Shown: positions 26,801 to 33,918 of the stretch, piece by piece | How the letters are laid out: each line of letters starts with the position of its first letter | How positions within the stretch are numbered: position 1 is the first letter of the stretch | Source: Stutzerimonas xanthomarina | Lineage (GTDB): Bacteria; Pseudomonadota; Gammaproteobacteria; Pseudomonadales; Pseudomonadaceae | Direction: 5' to 3' | NCBI RefSeq assembly: GCF_003935375.1 | Contig: NZ_RHQM01000023.1 | Coordinates: 1 to 45,464 of the forward strand | Length of the DNA stretch: 45,464 bases | Translations under genes and position numbers: made by a program | Notes under the pieces: generated by a model | What the model saw: only the letters and a program-made list of their open reading frames with translations | Database searches by the model: none | What the model was told of the DNA's origin: nothing

Positions 26801-26994
26801 TGGCGTCGCTCGGCTTCGTCCCAATGGCGTTGGCCACAGGGACCGGCGCGGAAGTCCAACGGCCTCTGGCGACCGTGGTCATTGGCGGCATCCTGTCCTC
26901 GACAGCACTGACGCTGCTGGTATTGCCTGCGCTCTATTACACGGCTCTGCAGCGCCGCATGAAACGCAACGAAGAGGATGAGGACGCGAGCTGA
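23830..26994 (+). CDS. czcA: Heavy-metal RND efflux transporter
   Basis: A 1054-residue resistance-nodulation-division pump, the proton-driven inner-membrane component of CzcCBA. It begins MFERILRFAIEQRWLVLLAVL, has the heavy-metal-export motif GALDFGIIVDGAVVIVENAIRR near residue 400 with the acidic residues of the proton relay, two large periplasmic loops and twelve predicted helices, and ends with the last helix VLPALYYTALQRR. The length is typical of HME-RND proteins. DFGIIVDGAVVIVEN matches the subgroup exporting Zn, Cd and Co (HME1). A terminator follows at 27015-27041. It is the last gene of the czcCBA operon. Confidence 0.95.
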   Translation: MFERILRFAIEQRWLVLLAVLGMAGVGVYSYQRLPIDAVPDITNVQVQINAAVPGASPLETEQRVTFPIETAMAGLPHLRQTRSLSRSGFAQITVIFDDGTDLYFARQLVSERLQAASNELPQGVEVTLGPISTGLGEIFLWTVEAEPEARRPDGQPYTPTDLREIQDWIIKPQLRNVRGVAEINTIGGFAKEYQVAPDPKRMAAYRITLEQLVVALERNNANVGAGFIERNGEQLSIRTPGQLGSPEDIGNIVLSNAGGAPVRVRDIAEVGIGRELRSGAATDNGREVVLGTAFMLVGENSRSVSQAVAQRLEIINQNLPKGVSAITVYDRTDLVDKAIATVRKNLIEGAILVIAVLFLFLGNLRAALITAMVIPLSMLFTFTGMATNKVSANLMSLGALDFGIIVDGAVVIVENAIRRLAHAQEKHGRILTRSERFHEVFAAAKEARRPLIYGQLIIMVVYLPIFALTGVEGKMFHPMAFTVVIALLGAMILSVTFVPAAVALFVTGKVQEKDNRLMRAARNGYAPVLDWVMRHRTLVFSGAVASVLLSALLVMRMGSEFIPSLSEGDFALQALRVPGTSLSQSVDMQQRLEKAIAEQVPEVKRTFARTGTAEIAADPMPPNISDSYVMLKPKEEWPDPDKSREQLIEDIQKAAASVPGSNYEMSQPIQLRFNELISGVRSDVAVKVFGDDMDVLNKTADDIAAILQDVPGASEVKVEQTTGLPLLSVNVDRDKAARFGLNIGDVQDTVAAAIGGREAGTFFEGDRRFDIVVRLSDTLRADPDVLARLPIPVPAVAGAANDRIDFIPLAEVATLEFVLGPNQISREDGKRLVVVSANVRGRDIGSFVQDASAAIAERNPVPPGYWTTWGGQFEQLQAAAKRLQLVVPVALLLVFVLLFMMFNTLRDGLVVFTGIPFALTGGILALWLRDIPLSISAGVGFIALSGVAVLNGLVMIAFIKGLLEEGRPLSEAVREGALVRLRPVLMTALVASLGFVPMALATGTGAEVQRPLATVVIGGILSSTALTLLVLPALYYTALQRRMKRNEEDEDAS

Positions 26995-27014
26995 TATTGG
27001 TTTTCTCCCAACGT

Positions 27015-27041
27015 AGGCCAGGCTTGATGCCTGGCCTTTTT
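27015..27041 (+). terminator. Intrinsic terminator after czcA
   Basis: Stem AGGCCAGGC/GCCTGGCCT with a five-base loop followed by five T, 21 bases after the czcA stop. Confidence 0.88.
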
Positions 27042-27133
27042 ATGAATATCCAATCGAAGCTTCGAAGGGTTCACTGAAAGGATTTGTGGCCCCAATGCGC
27101 TGGTAACGACTGACGGGTACGTTATCGAGAAAC

Positions 27134-27158
27134 AAAAAAAGCGCCTCGAAAGGCGCTT
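27134..27158 (-). terminator. Intrinsic terminator of the small secreted protein gene
   Basis: On the minus strand, stem AAGCGCCT/AGGCGCTT with a four-base loop followed by a run of T. It lies about 65 bases after the stop of the gene at 27222-27452. Confidence 0.8.
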
Positions 27159-27221
27159 AAATACAGCTTTACCAACGGGATTCGGAAGCTATCGGAGGCG
27201 AAGATTGTTCGGGTGAAGCGG

Positions 27222-27452
27222 TTATTCAGTTTTGGATTCTTTCTTTATTTGCATATTGCTCTGATCCGGGCGCGGATTCTTAGCTTCTAGTCCGTCTATT
27301 TTTTCTTCACCAGACTCGGTTTCGTGAATCCGTTTTTGTTCTGCACGAAACTTTTCGTTAAATTTCATTGAACGATCGTAGCCGTCTCCTGCATAGGATA
27401 ATGCGGAGCCGAAGATTACCGATCCAACAATAATAGCTTTCAACAGATTCAT
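27222..27452 (-). CDS. Small secreted charged protein, metal-island associated
   Basis: A 76-residue protein with a signal peptide (NLLKAIIVGSVIFGSALSYA, cleavage near residue 22) and a short, highly charged, cysteine-free mature part (YDRSMKFNEKFRAEQKRIHE and so on) that looks unstructured or helical. It resembles in layout the small metal-induced periplasmic proteins next to Pseudomonas copper/zinc loci (PtrA-like), but I am not sure of the family. The start at 27452 is chosen because the signal peptide begins there; an in-frame start at 27476 exists. It is divergent from czcD across a 400-base region with CzcR-like dyads. Confidence 0.7.
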   Translation of the reverse strand: MNLLKAIIVGSVIFGSALSYAGDGYDRSMKFNEKFRAEQKRIHETESGEEKIDGLEAKNPRPDQSNMQIKKESKTE

Positions 27453-27560
27453 ATGGGCAGTCCTCGCTAAATTCAAAGTGGCTTGTTGAGCTTTCCCGGT
27501 GAGCTCTACAGGTTCTAACGAATTTTGCGCGACTGAAGATAACGGCAGTGTGAGCCAAAC

Positions 27561-27581
27561 ATTACATTATTGAAATGTAAT
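27561..27581. promoter_or_regulatory. Palindrome in the czcD control region
   Basis: Perfect 8-bp arms, ATTACATT and AATGTAAT, with a five-base centre. The outer ATTAC/GTAAT matches the CzcR-like box but with wider spacing, so it could be a variant site. Confidence 0.4.
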
Positions 27582-27621
27582 CTTCCGCTGTGCAGCTTGA
27601 ACCACGAAAGATGATGTGAAG

Positions 27622-27637
27622 ATTACAAATCTGTCAT
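27622..27637. promoter_or_regulatory. CzcR-like box upstream of czcD
   Basis: ATTACAAATCTGTCAT, 14 of 16 identical to the palindrome at 21076-21091. It lies about 170 bases from the small secreted protein gene and about 215 bases from czcD. Confidence 0.6.
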
Positions 27638-27852
27638 ATTCAGATCATGACAAGGGTTAGCCAGTTATCGGCGTATTGAAGGCAATGGCGCACGAACTCG
27701 GGCGATGATGGTCGGATTTCTGTCAACGGTTTGGAGGCTGTCTCCGTGTCAGACGGTACAAAGGCACTAGTATATTTATTTGTTGCTATAGACGACCGTT
27801 TGGCTTCCTGTGCTTAGTCTTTTTTTAGATTTTTAAGGGTGGTTAAAAACCA

Positions 27853-28773
27853 ATGGGCCACGAACATAACCATAACACCGAAGCTATAGGCGATAAGCGT
27901 CTAATTGCTGCTATAGGCGTTAACGCCGCATTAACACTGGCACAAATAGTCGGTGGAATACTCTCTGGTAGCTTATCACTCATTGCTGACGCGCTACATA
28001 ATTTGAGCGATGCCGCATCACTGGTTATTGCGCTGATCGCACGTAAGATCGGTCGCAGACCGCCAGATGCATTTAAAACCTTTGGCTATCGACGCAGTGA
28101 AACCATAGCGGCTTTGATCAACTTGGTCACCCTGATCATCGTCGGTCTCTATCTTATTTACGAGGCCATAGGCCGGTTGTTTTCCCCGCAGCCCATTGAA
28201 GGTTGGACAGTGGTCGTGGTCGCGGGAATAGCCTTGGTTGTAGATATCGTCACGGCCTTTCTCACCTACACAATGTCCAAGAACAGCATGAATATAAAGG
28301 CGGCATTCTTGCACAATGTGTCGGATGCGCTGGCCTCCGTCGGCGTTGTTATCGCCGGGACATTGATACTTCTGTATGGGTGGTACTGGGCGGATACTGT
28401 ACTGACACTGATGATTGCTGGCTACGTGCTCTGGCAAGGCTTTAGCATGCTGCCTAAAACCATCCATCTGTTAATGGAGGGCGCGCCAGAAGGCGTTTCC
28501 GTCGCTGATATAATCAATGTCCTGGAACAAGTAAACGACGTCGAGGGCGTTCACCACGTGCATGTTTGGGAAATCGCTGAGCATACAATTGCACTGGAAG
28601 CACATGTTGTCATCAAGAAGGCGAGTCTGCCTGGGATCGAACGAGTGAAGACTGATTTGAAACGTGTACTCCATGAGCAATTCAAAATCAGCCACTCGAC
28701 ACTCGAGATGGAGCTAGACGGCAGTGTTTGTCTCGACACCAAGCAGACCGACAATCACTGCAGCGAAGCATAA
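27853..28773 (+). CDS. czcD: Cation diffusion facilitator (CzcD-like)
   Basis: A 306-residue CDF exporter that moves Zn/Cd/Co from cytoplasm to periplasm in exchange for protons. The start MGHEHNHN supplies a His cluster. Six helices are predicted; helix II carries ADALHNLSDAASL and helix V carries AFLHNVSDALASVG, each with the HxxxD metal-binding pair. A C-terminal cytoplasmic domain follows, with VEGVHHVHVWEIAEHTIALEAHV containing the dimer-interface metal site. It fits as the cytoplasmic feeder of the CzcCBA system. A ribosome binding site is only weakly visible (AGGGTGG). Confidence 0.88.
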   Translation: MGHEHNHNTEAIGDKRLIAAIGVNAALTLAQIVGGILSGSLSLIADALHNLSDAASLVIALIARKIGRRPPDAFKTFGYRRSETIAALINLVTLIIVGLYLIYEAIGRLFSPQPIEGWTVVVVAGIALVVDIVTAFLTYTMSKNSMNIKAAFLHNVSDALASVGVVIAGTLILLYGWYWADTVLTLMIAGYVLWQGFSMLPKTIHLLMEGAPEGVSVADIINVLEQVNDVEGVHHVHVWEIAEHTIALEAHVVIKKASLPGIERVKTDLKRVLHEQFKISHSTLEMELDGSVCLDTKQTDNHCSEA

Positions 28774-28973
28774 GCTTACTATGCGCTACAATTAAAACAA
28801 GGTATTAACAGAGCGAATAGCCGAATATCACTTATTGGCGCTATGCCCTCGACCTGCGACATATTTCAGGTATATAGATAAGCAGCTCGTCACGATAAAA
28901 TTCAGCTAACTCAAGTGCACCTGCCGCAGGCTGACGCGATAGCAAGTCTCCTAGCCACTACCACTGACAACGC
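28774..28973. other. Intergenic region with no feature seen
   Basis: About 200 bases between czcD and the methyltransferase remnant; no gene, terminator or repeat recognised. Confidence 0.4.
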
Positions 28974-29075
28974 TCAGATCCAGCGGCGGACGCGGGCGCG
29001 GTAGCGAACGAATGATTCGCCGAACAGCGCCTCTAGCGCCCACTCTTCGGGTGCGATCTGGAAACGGTTCATGTA
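28974..29075 (-). pseudogene. C-terminal fragment of an isoprenylcysteine methyltransferase-like (CzcN-type) gene
   Basis: About 33 residues, PYMNRFQIAPEEWALEALFG then ESFVRYRARVRRWI and a stop, match the conserved C-terminus of ICMT-family membrane methyltransferases (the IxPEExxLExxFGxxYxxYxxxVRRW pattern). Such genes (CzcN/NccN) occur in metal-resistance clusters. Upstream coding is cut off exactly where the Tn3-type inverted repeat begins (29076). The rest of the gene was not found in the window, so the transposon insertion was followed by loss or the other half lies further away. Confidence 0.7.
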
Positions 29076-29113
29076 GGGGTTTGGGGAGCAATGGAACCAA
29101 AAACCAACGTAAG
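29076..29113 (+). mobile_element. Tn3-family terminal inverted repeat (left end)
   Basis: Exactly 38 bases, starting GGGGTTTGGGG and ending AACCAACGTAAG. Start GGGG, end TAAG, length 38 and the internal TGGAAC.AAAA match the ends of Tn3-type transposons. The GGGG end faces left, so the element extends rightward. It interrupts an ICMT-like gene. The preceding five bases, ATGTA, would be the target duplication. Confidence 0.8.
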
Positions 29114-29166
29114 CTCTGAATCCCACCGTAAAGGGGCTTTCCGATCTCCAGCTCACCCGCCAGGCA

Positions 29167-29565
29167 TTACTCTCTGATCAGTGCCTCGATGATCGGGCAG
29201 ATCGTTCCGCCGTCTCCCGCATCACATTGCTGCACCAGTTCGCCTAACAGTTGCTGCATGACGACCAAGTCGGCCATCTTCTGCTCGATCAACGCGAGCT
29301 TGCGTGCAGCCCGTGCTCGCGTTTCGGCACAGGCGCACGACTCATCCAGCGTCAGCAGTCCACCGACTTCCGAGAGCGTGAAACCCAGCGCCTGAGCCCG
29401 CTTGATGAAACGCAGTCGCTTCACCATGTCCACCGGATAGCGCCGATGGCCACCCAAGGGTTTGGCTGGTTCATCCAGCAGCCCGCGTCGCTGGTAGTAG
29501 CGGATCGTCTCGACGTTCACCCCGGCGGCGTCTGCCAGCTTGCCAATGGTCAGCTCTGTGGCCAT
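29167..29565 (-). CDS. merR: Mercuric resistance regulator MerR
   Basis: A 132-133 residue MerR. The DNA-binding domain (LTIGKLADAAGVNVETIRYYQRRGLLDEPAKPLGGHRRYP) leads into the dimerisation helix. The three Hg(II)-binding cysteines are present in the expected context: one in the ESCACAETRARAARKL region, and two in QQCDAGDGGTICPIIEAL near the C-terminus. ATG codons at 29568 and 29565 are both possible. It is divergent from merT and controls the promoter between them, acting as repressor and, with mercury, activator. Confidence 0.92.
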   Translation of the reverse strand: MATELTIGKLADAAGVNVETIRYYQRRGLLDEPAKPLGGHRRYPVDMVKRLRFIKRAQALGFTLSEVGGLLTLDESCACAETRARAARKLALIEQKMADLVVMQQLLGELVQQCDAGDGGTICPIIEALIRE

Positions 29566-29575
29566 CACTTTCTCC

Positions 29576-29606
29576 TTGATTCCGTACTTTGGTACGGAGT
29601 TTAGAA
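29576..29606 (+). promoter_or_regulatory. mer operator-promoter
   Basis: TTGATT, 19-bp spacer, TTAGAA. The spacer contains the MerR dyad CCGTAC-N4-GTACGG. The overlong spacing is characteristic of MerR-controlled promoters. Confidence 0.88.
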
Positions 29607-29639
29607 TAGCACCTAGGCAATCAGGCTCAGGAGATGGGA

Positions 29640-29990
29640 ATGGGGATGCAACTCACCGGGAAAGGCTCGCTGGTCGCGAGTTCGCTGACCGCCATCGGTG
29701 CGTCGGTGTGCTGTGTCGGGCCACTGGTGCTGTTGGCACTCGGTGTCGGCGGTACGTGGGTGGGCGCTCTGACCATGATGGAGCCACTACGCCCCCTCTT
29801 CATCGGGTTGACTCTACTGTTCCTGGGATTGGCATTCCGCAAGCTCTACCTGGTGCCACAGGTTTGTACGCCAGGTACACCCTGCGCCGATCCGCGCACG
29901 CTCGTGCGACAGCGACTCGTGTTCTGGATCGTCAGCGTGCTGCTGCTCGGCCTATTGGCCGTGCCGTGGCTCGCCCCGCTGTTCTACTGA
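29640..29990 (+). CDS. merT: Mercuric ion transporter MerT
   Basis: About 116 residues, an inner-membrane protein with three hydrophobic segments that takes Hg(II) from MerP into the cytoplasm. The first helix has the vicinal cysteine pair ASVCCVGP near residue 24; the loop between helices II and III has CTPGTPC. GGAG at 29630-29633 is six bases before the ATG at 29640; in-frame ATGs at 29634 and 29646 are alternatives. First gene of the mer transcript, 12 bases before merP. Confidence 0.9.
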   Translation: MGMQLTGKGSLVASSLTAIGASVCCVGPLVLLALGVGGTWVGALTMMEPLRPLFIGLTLLFLGLAFRKLYLVPQVCTPGTPCADPRTLVRQRLVFWIVSVLLLGLLAVPWLAPLFY

Positions 29991-30002
29991 AGGAGATTAA
30001 CC

Positions 30003-30278
30003 ATGCGCAAACTGCTGATCGCCGTGCTTTTCGCCTTGCCCTTCGTGGCGCTGGCGGCTCCCCCGAAAACCGTCACGCTCGACGTGCAGAACATGACGTG
30101 CGGACTCTGTCCGATCACGGTCAAGAAGTCGCTGGAGAAGGTGTCCGGCGTGAGTGACGTCCAGGTCAATTTCGACCAGAAGACGGCGACCGTCACCTAC
30201 GATCCCGATAAGGCCCAGCCCGAGGCACTGACTGAGGCGACCGCGAACGCGGGATACCCCTCCACAGTGCAGAAGTGA
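30003..30278 (+). CDS. merP: Periplasmic mercury-binding protein MerP
   Basis: A 91-residue periplasmic protein with signal peptide (RKLLIAVLFALPFVALAA, cleavage near residue 19) and one heavy-metal-associated domain with the NMTCGLCPITVKK metal motif (two cysteines). It hands Hg(II) to MerT. GGAG precedes the start. Normal length for MerP. Confidence 0.92.
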   Translation: MRKLLIAVLFALPFVALAAPPKTVTLDVQNMTCGLCPITVKKSLEKVSGVSDVQVNFDQKTATVTYDPDKAQPEALTEATANAGYPSTVQK

Positions 30279-30285
30279 GGTCACG

Positions 30286-30498
30286 ATGAGCGCCATTGTC
30301 CTTGAGTCCGTGCTGACTTGCCCGCGCTGCGGCTTCGCCAAGCCGGAAACCATGCCCACGGACGCCTGCCGGTTCTATTACGAGTGCAGCAACTGCAAGG
30401 CGCTGCTGCGCCCCAACCCAGGGGATTGCTGCGTTTTCTGTTCGTTCGGCTCGGTGAAGTGCCCGCCGATCCAGCAGCAGCTTGGGTGTTGCTCATAG
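30286..30498 (+). CDS. GDCCVxC-domain small cysteine-rich protein
   Basis: A 70-residue protein with ten cysteines. CPRCG at residues 11-15 and ECSNCK look like a zinc-ribbon pair, followed by the GDCCVFCSFGSVKCPPIQQ signature of the GDCCVxC family; relatives of this family sometimes carry selenocysteine in the motif, but here all positions are cysteine. Start codons at 30286 (ATG) with AGGTC upstream. It lies seven bases after merP and occupies the place where merA or merC would normally be. Its role is not established; metal or organomercurial binding is an inference from location. Confidence 0.75.
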   Translation: MSAIVLESVLTCPRCGFAKPETMPTDACRFYYECSNCKALLRPNPGDCCVFCSFGSVKCPPIQQQLGCCS

Positions 30499-30510
30499 CG
30501 TTTAGGGGGA

Positions 30511-33504
30511 TCACAGGTCGTCGTCTGGATTACGCAGTGGCCGCAGCTCGCCGCGCGCAACTTCTTCCGGTACCGCAAAGGAATACCGCCCGAGCATGTT
30601 GATGTGCTCGTAGATCAGCGGCGATAGCCGGGCCAAATCCTCTTCCAGCACTGGATAGCCGTGCTGCTTGAGCCGTTCCACGGCCGCCGTCATGTAGAGG
30701 GTGTTCCACAGCACGATGATGTTCACCACCAGGCCCAGAGCACCGAGCTGGTCTTCCTGGCCTTCGCGGTAGCGCTGGCGGAGCTCGCCGCGTTTGCCGT
30801 GGAACACGGCGCGGGCCAGGCTGTGCCGGCCTTCGCCTCGGTTCAACTGGGTCAGGGTGGCGCGGCGCTTGGACTCGTCGTCGATATAGGTCAACGTGTG
30901 CAGAGTCTTTTCGATCCGCCCGAATTCGGCCAGCGCCTGGGCCAGCCGGGTGGGTCTATCTCCCGTTTGCAGCGTGCGCATGATGCCAGTCGCCGGCACC
31001 CGGCCGAGTTTGAGCGAGCCGGCCAGGCGCAGCAGGTCGTCCCAGTGCTCGGCGATCAGGTCGAGTTTGACCGACTGGCGGGCCAGCCCGTTGAGCTTGC
31101 CGTAGTCCGCGTCCGGGCGCGTGCGCCAGAAGCGGGTACCGCCGACATCGGCCAGCCGCGGACTGAAGTGGTAGCCAAGTAGGCGGAAGAGCCCGAACAC
31201 CACATCGCTGTAGGCCCCGGTGTCGGTCATGATTTGCGTCGGCTGCAACTCGGTCTGCTGTTCCAGCACGACCGCCAGCAACACCAGGCTGTCGCGCAGC
31301 GTGCCGGGCACGGTGATGGCGTTGAGGCCGGAGAATTGGTCGGAAATCAGGTTGTACCAGGTGACACCCCGGCCGGTGCCGAAATACTTCGGATTGGGGC
31401 CGGCATGCACGGTGCGCACCGGTACGACGAAGCGCATGCCATCGGCGGAGGCGACCTCGCCGCCACCCCAGACTTGGGCCAGTTCCAGTTGGCTTTGCGC
31501 TCCGACCAGGATGGCGTTAGCCGCTGACAGGGTGTCGTCGCGGATATAATTCTGGCTGACCCAGGACAGCCGGTCACGGCGCAGCGCCGGGTTGTCGGTG
31601 CGGATCAAGGGCTCCAGGCCGGTGTTGCAGGCCCCGCCCAACAGCACCGCGCAGAGGCTGGTGACCAGGTTGTCGGCGCGTGCATTGCGTTCGGAGACAT
31701 GGGTGAAGGCCTCGGAAAAGCCAGTGCGGGCGGCGATTTCCAAGAGGATTTCCGGCAGATCGACACGCGGCATCAGGTCAGACACGGCCGCCCGCAGTTG
31801 CAGCAACGAGCAGGGCTCGTCCAGCTTGTCCAGCGCCCCGAGCGACAGTTCGGTCTTGCCCTCGGTGTTCTCGCTCAGTTGAATCGCCGGGTTGTCGGGC
31901 AGGCGCGCGGCTACTGCCAGCCAGGTTGCATCCAGCTCGACGGACAAGGCGTCCAGGGTGGTTTTGGCGTCGATGGTCAGGCCCAGTGACCGGCAGATGA
32001 TCGGTCGCGCCGCCAGCCATTCGGCACCGTCGAGCAGGCCAAGGCGCGGGTCGGCATAGCGCCAACTGGGCGAGACGAAGACATCGCGGCGGCGCAGGGC
32101 CGTGCGCAGCGCATCGAGCGTGCAGAACACATAGGCACCCATGTCGAGGGAGCCATCTTCGCGGGTGATGTGCTTCTGCCAAGCCTTGGCCACGATCTCC
32201 TGCGGCGCGTCATCCTCTGGCTTCCGGCGCGGCAGGTTCAGTTGCAGCCACTCCAGACTAGCCGCCACGCCCTTGCCGGCCGGGCTGAAGCCGAAGCGGA
32301 TGTGCTTGAGCAGGTCGGGCAGGAAGCGGCGCACGCTGCGGTAGCGCGCTTCCAATGCAAGAAAATAGACGTCATCTACCGGGCGGATCAGCGCGTTGAC
32401 CTCTTCCAGGGCCTTTTCCAGGGTGGTCCTCGGCAGGTCGTTGAACAGCCGGGCGCGCACGTTGTCATCGCTGATCGAGCTGTCCAGCACGACCTTGCAC
32501 GCGGCGGCGAGCGTCGCGGCCGACCGATCCAGGTCTTTCAGGCTGCGCATGCGGGCTTTCTTGTCGGCCTTCTCCGCGTTGCTGAACAGGTCGCGCAGCA
32601 AGGCCTCCAGGACTTCCAGTGCGTCGTCGTGCGCAGTCGCCTCCAGGCAGAGTGCGAAGGCCACCATTGTCGCCATCCGCCGCGACGCCGGCAGCCGATT
32701 AATCGCGGTGACCTTGGCCGTGTTGGCGAAGCGGGCCAGGGCGGCGATACGGCTGGGAGGGATGTGCGCCGCCGCCGGCAAGGTGATGCCGATGCCGCGC
32801 ACGTCATCGAGCCGGCGCAGTGCCCGAATCAACGCGGGGCCACTGACCATGACCGGGCCGGAGCGCAATTGATCCAGCCGGGAGCTGCGGTTGCCTTCGG
32901 CCACCGTCAGCAAGTCTTGCAGTTGCAATCGCTGTTCCTCAGTCACGCTGCGGCCCAGCGTAAACCAGAGGCGTTCTTCGACCCGACTGCGCAACTGGGC
33001 GATAAAGCGCTCTAGTTGAGACACACCAGGCAGGAGGACTTTCTGTGTGAACAGCCACGAGGTGGCTCGCTCAAACAGCACTCCCGGCCGGTCGGTGCCC
33101 GTCCAGCAGAGGGCATACAGCCAGCGGCTCAAGCGAAAGCCGATGCCCGGATCGGTGAAATGACGATAGCCAAAGCGGTTCTGAATATCGGTGGCATGTA
33201 TCCAGCGGCGATGATCGCTATAGCGCTGGAGGCAGTCGGGGTCTGGAATCGCCAGTTGTCGGCAAAGCACCTGCAGGACTTCCACCGGCACGGCGGCGGG
33301 CTTGTCCGGCAGAACGCCAACGAAGCGGACGGTGGTCAGCAGAACGGCATAACCCAGACGGTTATGGTTACCCCGCAGCACCTGGATGGCTTCACGGTCT
33401 TCATCGCTCAGGTGGAAGTAACGTTCCAGCTCTTCACGGCTGGGCGAATCAACATAGCGGCCAAAACCGTCGCGTTGCTCTTGAGTCAGAAAACCGACCG
33501 GCAT
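30511..33504 (-). CDS. tnpA: Tn3-family transposase
   Basis: A 997-residue replicative transposase of the Tn3 family. The N-terminal DNA-binding part begins MPVGFLTQEQRDGFGRYVDSP, and the DDE catalytic region includes MTDTGAYSDVVFGLFRLLGY and a later EHWDDLLRLAGSLKLG, with VVLWNTLYMTAAVERLK near the C-terminus. Full length, so potentially active. Its start is three bases from the stop of the PIN toxin gene, forming an operon with the toxin-antitoxin pair. The usual inverted repeat is not found next to its 3' end; the mer genes lie between it and the left repeat at 29076. Confidence 0.95.
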   Translation of the reverse strand: MPVGFLTQEQRDGFGRYVDSPSREELERYFHLSDEDREAIQVLRGNHNRLGYAVLLTTVRFVGVLPDKPAAVPVEVLQVLCRQLAIPDPDCLQRYSDHRRWIHATDIQNRFGYRHFTDPGIGFRLSRWLYALCWTGTDRPGVLFERATSWLFTQKVLLPGVSQLERFIAQLRSRVEERLWFTLGRSVTEEQRLQLQDLLTVAEGNRSSRLDQLRSGPVMVSGPALIRALRRLDDVRGIGITLPAAAHIPPSRIAALARFANTAKVTAINRLPASRRMATMVAFALCLEATAHDDALEVLEALLRDLFSNAEKADKKARMRSLKDLDRSAATLAAACKVVLDSSISDDNVRARLFNDLPRTTLEKALEEVNALIRPVDDVYFLALEARYRSVRRFLPDLLKHIRFGFSPAGKGVAASLEWLQLNLPRRKPEDDAPQEIVAKAWQKHITREDGSLDMGAYVFCTLDALRTALRRRDVFVSPSWRYADPRLGLLDGAEWLAARPIICRSLGLTIDAKTTLDALSVELDATWLAVAARLPDNPAIQLSENTEGKTELSLGALDKLDEPCSLLQLRAAVSDLMPRVDLPEILLEIAARTGFSEAFTHVSERNARADNLVTSLCAVLLGGACNTGLEPLIRTDNPALRRDRLSWVSQNYIRDDTLSAANAILVGAQSQLELAQVWGGGEVASADGMRFVVPVRTVHAGPNPKYFGTGRGVTWYNLISDQFSGLNAITVPGTLRDSLVLLAVVLEQQTELQPTQIMTDTGAYSDVVFGLFRLLGYHFSPRLADVGGTRFWRTRPDADYGKLNGLARQSVKLDLIAEHWDDLLRLAGSLKLGRVPATGIMRTLQTGDRPTRLAQALAEFGRIEKTLHTLTYIDDESKRRATLTQLNRGEGRHSLARAVFHGKRGELRQRYREGQEDQLGALGLVVNIIVLWNTLYMTAAVERLKQHGYPVLEEDLARLSPLIYEHINMLGRYSFAVPEEVARGELRPLRNPDDDL

Positions 33505-33507
33505 TGA

Positions 33508-33918
33508 TCACAGCACCTCGACGCAGAACACGGCGGGCGTGACGATCCGCGTGCGTTCGATGTGCCCGCGTTGCAGCAGGCCGGCGCGGCGATCACCGGT
33601 TACCAGGTAGTCCGCATCGCCCGCCAAGGCCATGGCCAGCAAAAACGAGTCATCCGGATCATCGGCTTCGACCTCGATGGTCAGGCGCTCCAGTACCACA
33701 GCCCGTTGCAGGTTATTGATCATGGCGCCCACCTTGGCGGGCTGTAGGATGGCCTGAAGCTTGGGATAGCGGCTGGCTCGACGAATTTCATCGAGTTGCA
33801 TCCGCGAGGTCACCACCTCGAAACGCGCCGCCCGCCAGGCACGGTAGATCGCATCGGGCGCGCCATGTGGCGAGATCAGGGCGCTGAACAGGATGTTGGT
33901 ATCCAACACGACCCGCAT
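33508..33918 (-). CDS. PIN-domain toxin
   Basis: A 136-residue PIN-family RNase, the likely toxin of a type II system. The start MRVVLDTNILFSALISP carries the first catalytic Asp; other acidic residues occur in MQLDEIRRA, DDPDDSFLLAMAL and DYLVTGDRRAG. Its ATG overlaps the antitoxin stop codon by one base (TGATG), so translation is coupled. Three bases separate it from tnpA. Toxin-antitoxin pairs of this RHH/PIN type occur in several Tn3 elements and may stabilise them or control transposition. Confidence 0.88.
   Translation of the reverse strand: MRVVLDTNILFSALISPHGAPDAIYRAWRAARFEVVTSRMQLDEIRRASRYPKLQAILQPAKVGAMINNLQRAVVLERLTIEVEADDPDDSFLLAMALAGDADYLVTGDRRAGLLQRGHIERTRIVTPAVFCVEVL

Larger units (their letters stand above)
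27453..27852. other. Divergent control region with two dyads
   Basis: Contains ATTACATT-N5-AATGTAAT at 27561-27581 and the CzcR-like ATTACAAATCTGTCAT at 27622-27637. No gene seen. It lies between the small secreted protein gene and czcD and probably controls both. Confidence 0.55.

Noticed and set aside
27015..27041. Inverted repeat after czcA as a regulatory operator
   Set aside because: It is immediately followed by a T-run after the operon's last gene, so it is an intrinsic terminator.
30486..30520. GGGGG tract next to the tnpA stop as a Tn3 inverted repeat
   Set aside because: No TAAG at the proper distance and no partner copy; the sequence at 29076-29113 fits the 38-bp pattern far better.
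30661..33507. Long plus-strand open frames opposite the transposase gene
   Set aside because: They are antisense shadows of tnpA produced by high GC and codon bias; tnpA has complete family motifs.
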